A DNA stretch of 6,405 nucleotides from an uncultured Flavobacteriales bacterium (GTDB taxonomy: Bacteria; Bacteroidota; Bacteroidia; Flavobacteriales; UBA7430). The stretch covers positions 1 to 6,405 of the forward strand of contig CAJWJW010000079.1 in the NCBI GenBank assembly GCA_913041775.1. The letters are read 5' to 3'. Numbering within the stretch: the first letter of the stretch is position 1; every line of letters starts with the position of its first letter. The notes beneath the pieces are model-generated. The model did not search any database and was not told the origin of the DNA. It saw only the letters and a program-made list of their open reading frames with translations. Made by a program: the position numbers and the translations under genes. This document shows positions 5,211-6,405 of the stretch, in pieces.

Positions 5211-6405
5211 TTAATTTGTAGATAATTGTTGTTTTAATTTCTGTAAACGGTTTAGATAAGGTAAAAATACTTTATTGCCTTTGTTCCTTTTAACAGTTGC
5301 AAAATGGCTTTCAATAAATAAAGCTGTATTCGTTATTGTACAGCATTGATTTAGTTTAAATGGCTTAGTTGGTAATACAATACCCGTAAAATACGTTTCC
5401 AGTTCTGAAATAGATTGTTCCCAGTTTTCGGGTTGCTCCTTTATTGGTTGGTTATCTTTTAGGCTTAAAAATAAAGTTGTTTTAGGGGCTGCACGTTTTA
5501 CACCTTTTTCACTAATTGAAGTTTTAACGGGTTTGGGTTCTTCTTTTAGATCGTGTTTTCTGAATAACCGCCAATCTTGTTGTATTAAATAGTCTGCAAG
5601 GTCTTTGCCTTTGTCTTTATCTTGTTGGGGTGCTAACTGCTCCAGTATGTCAGATACTTTAAAGGACGTACCTTTTAGATGTTTTGCTATTTGCTCAGCT
5701 TTGTTACTCCATAATTCAAAAGCTTTACCGTCTTTAGATAAGTCAGGAAACAAATAAACATTTCTACCTTTTAGGGCTTTGCATTTATTGAGGTTTAAGC
5801 TACTCAAATTGTAAACTGCTAACCAAATTAAGTTGGTTGCTTTTTCGGGTGTACCAAAATACAAAGAACCGTAAACAGCCGTTTTAGGGGCTTCAACTAA
5901 TGCAACTGGATTGTATGGATATTTACTTAACAATTGTTCGCCAAACAAACAGGAAACCTTAATTTCATTGGTTTGGTATGCTTCTAACCATTTAGGCAAT
6001 GGCTTATTGTTTCGGGTGTGGTGCTTATCTATTATTGAGTGTAAAAAGTCTGTTCCTGTGGTGTGGTTTTCATTATCAAACTGCTTTACTTGTATTGCTC
6101 TTATATTATTGTTTAGATCAATAAAAGGAAACGTATTTGCTCCAGTTCTATAACCGTTTGAAATTGTACCTAACCGATAAAGGGAAATAGTTTTTTCAAT
6201 ATCTGTAACCGAAAAAGGAAACGGTACATTCTGTAATAAATTTTGTATAAATTGGTTTTCTTCATAATTATTTAAGGTCTGTTTTAATACCTCTACGGGT
6301 ATAAATAAAGGTTTTGGTGTTATGTGTTGTTTCTTTATAAAGGTTGGTTTGTAGGGCTTACAGTTGACTGTACTTCGCCCTTGTTCCTGCTCCCAAATCC
6401 TTTTA
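5211..6405 (-). CDS. DUF6371-type Toprim-like protein (mobile-element primase family), 5' end beyond window
   Basis: The frame is open from the right edge of the window to the stop at 5211, giving 397 visible residues. A TTG at 5999 lies inside the frame and is not the start. Before it the frame reads SLYRLGT, FPFIDLNNNIRAIQVKQFD and HSIIDKHHTRNNKPLPKW, then the hallmark CLFGEQLL, VALVEAPKTAVYGSLYF, NLIWLAVYNLSSLN and VYLFPDLSKDG. These match the Toprim-like core of DUF6371 proteins from Bacteroidota, where VExxKTA carries the catalytic-type Glu (visible residue 171) and FPD (219-221) the Asp. The WLATGG glycines usual in the family appear here as WLAVYN. The Lys-rich linker (EEPKPVKTSISEKGVKRAAP) leads to a variable tail. 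Family members typically start with a CHC2-like zinc finger, which should lie to the right. Likely role: primer synthesis or DNA processing in a mobile element. The biochemical role is inferred. Confidence 0.8.
   Translation of the reverse strand, partial: KRIWEQEQGRSTVNCKPYKPTFIKKQHITPKPLFIPVEVLKQTLNNYEENQFIQNLLQNVPFPFSVTDIEKTISLYRLGTISNGYRTGANTFPFIDLNNNIRAIQVKQFDNENHTTGTDFLHSIIDKHHTRNNKPLPKWLEAYQTNEIKVSCLFGEQLLSKYPYNPVALVEAPKTAVYGSLYFGTPEKATNLIWLAVYNLSSLNLNKCKALKGRNVYLFPDLSKDGKAFELWSNKAEQIAKHLKGTSFKVSDILEQLAPQQDKDKGKDLADYLIQQDWRLFRKHDLKEEPKPVKTSISEKGVKRAAPKTTLFLSLKDNQPIKEQPENWEQSISELETYFTGIVLPTKPFKLNQCCTITNTALFIESHFATVKRNKGNKVFLPYLNRLQKLKQQLSTN

Noticed and set aside
5997..5999. TTG as the start of the DUF6371 protein
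   Set aside because: The same frame continues without a stop to the window edge with family-like sequence, so this is an internal Leu codon.
5911..6153. Plus-strand open frame of 80 codons opposite the DUF6371 gene
   Set aside because: It is fully covered by the DUF6371 frame, which is open to the window edge and carries family motifs.
1..6405. Template repeat or reverse transcriptase of a DGR in this window
   Set aside because: By eye no second copy of the GCGTGG...TTC...AATGGT pattern was seen on either strand, and none of the proteins has a YxDD reverse transcriptase motif.
1..6405. CRISPR array, tRNA, rRNA, insertion-sequence transposase or integrase
   Set aside because: No regular long repeat-spacer pattern, no tRNA or rRNA-like stretch and no transposase or tyrosine/serine recombinase motif was seen.

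Overview
The window is AT-rich, compactly coded DNA whose gene families point to a Bacteroidota host, most likely a flavobacterium. The signs are a BT4734/VirE_N-type primase, a DUF6371-type Toprim-like protein, a lipoprotein with an acidic stretch after the lipobox cysteine, a TAnnTTTG promoter box, and a lack of Shine-Dalgarno-led starts. Nearly everything except one lipoprotein belongs to mobile-element replication gene families, so I read it as an accessory island or the edges of one or two integrated elements. No integrase, relaxase, transposase, tRNA, rRNA or CRISPR array is visible.

Left block (276-3413, all minus strand). In transcription order it holds an unrecognised 238-residue protein, a P4/D5-type SF3 helicase, and a BT4734-like archaeo-eukaryotic-type primase with a PriCT_2 tail. 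The last two look like a split primase-helicase. Two unusual leader/junction structures lie in this operon. One is a set of 9-nt direct repeats just before the helicase. The other is a long near-perfect stem that encloses the helicase stop codon and the primase start codon. Positions 1-275 hold no convincing gene, only imperfect inverted repeats.

Middle (3414-4480). Two near-palindromes lie upstream of the unknown protein. On the plus strand follow a 40-codon remnant of the start of a type I restriction hsdR gene, a TAnnTTTG promoter box and a 250-residue surface lipoprotein. The lipoprotein has two Cys-rich repeats and a C-type-lectin-fold DUF1566-like domain. Its last 39 codons have the protein and codon pattern of the variable region of a diversity-generating retroelement (DGR): codons at the variable sites end in C or T and sit in a frame of constant residues ending in RVRVIRAF. 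No reverse transcriptase or template repeat is in the window, so any such system must act from elsewhere.

Right block (4485-6405, minus strand). It holds a 187-residue conserved hypothetical protein that converges on the lipoprotein with a 4-bp gap, an array of six 11-bp units that could be iteron-like, and a DUF6371 Toprim-like protein that runs off the right edge. This looks like a second replication module, different from the left one.

The most interesting item is the putative DGR target lipoprotein flanked by mobile-element genes and a restriction-gene scar. Next are the 11-bp array and the intercistronic stem.
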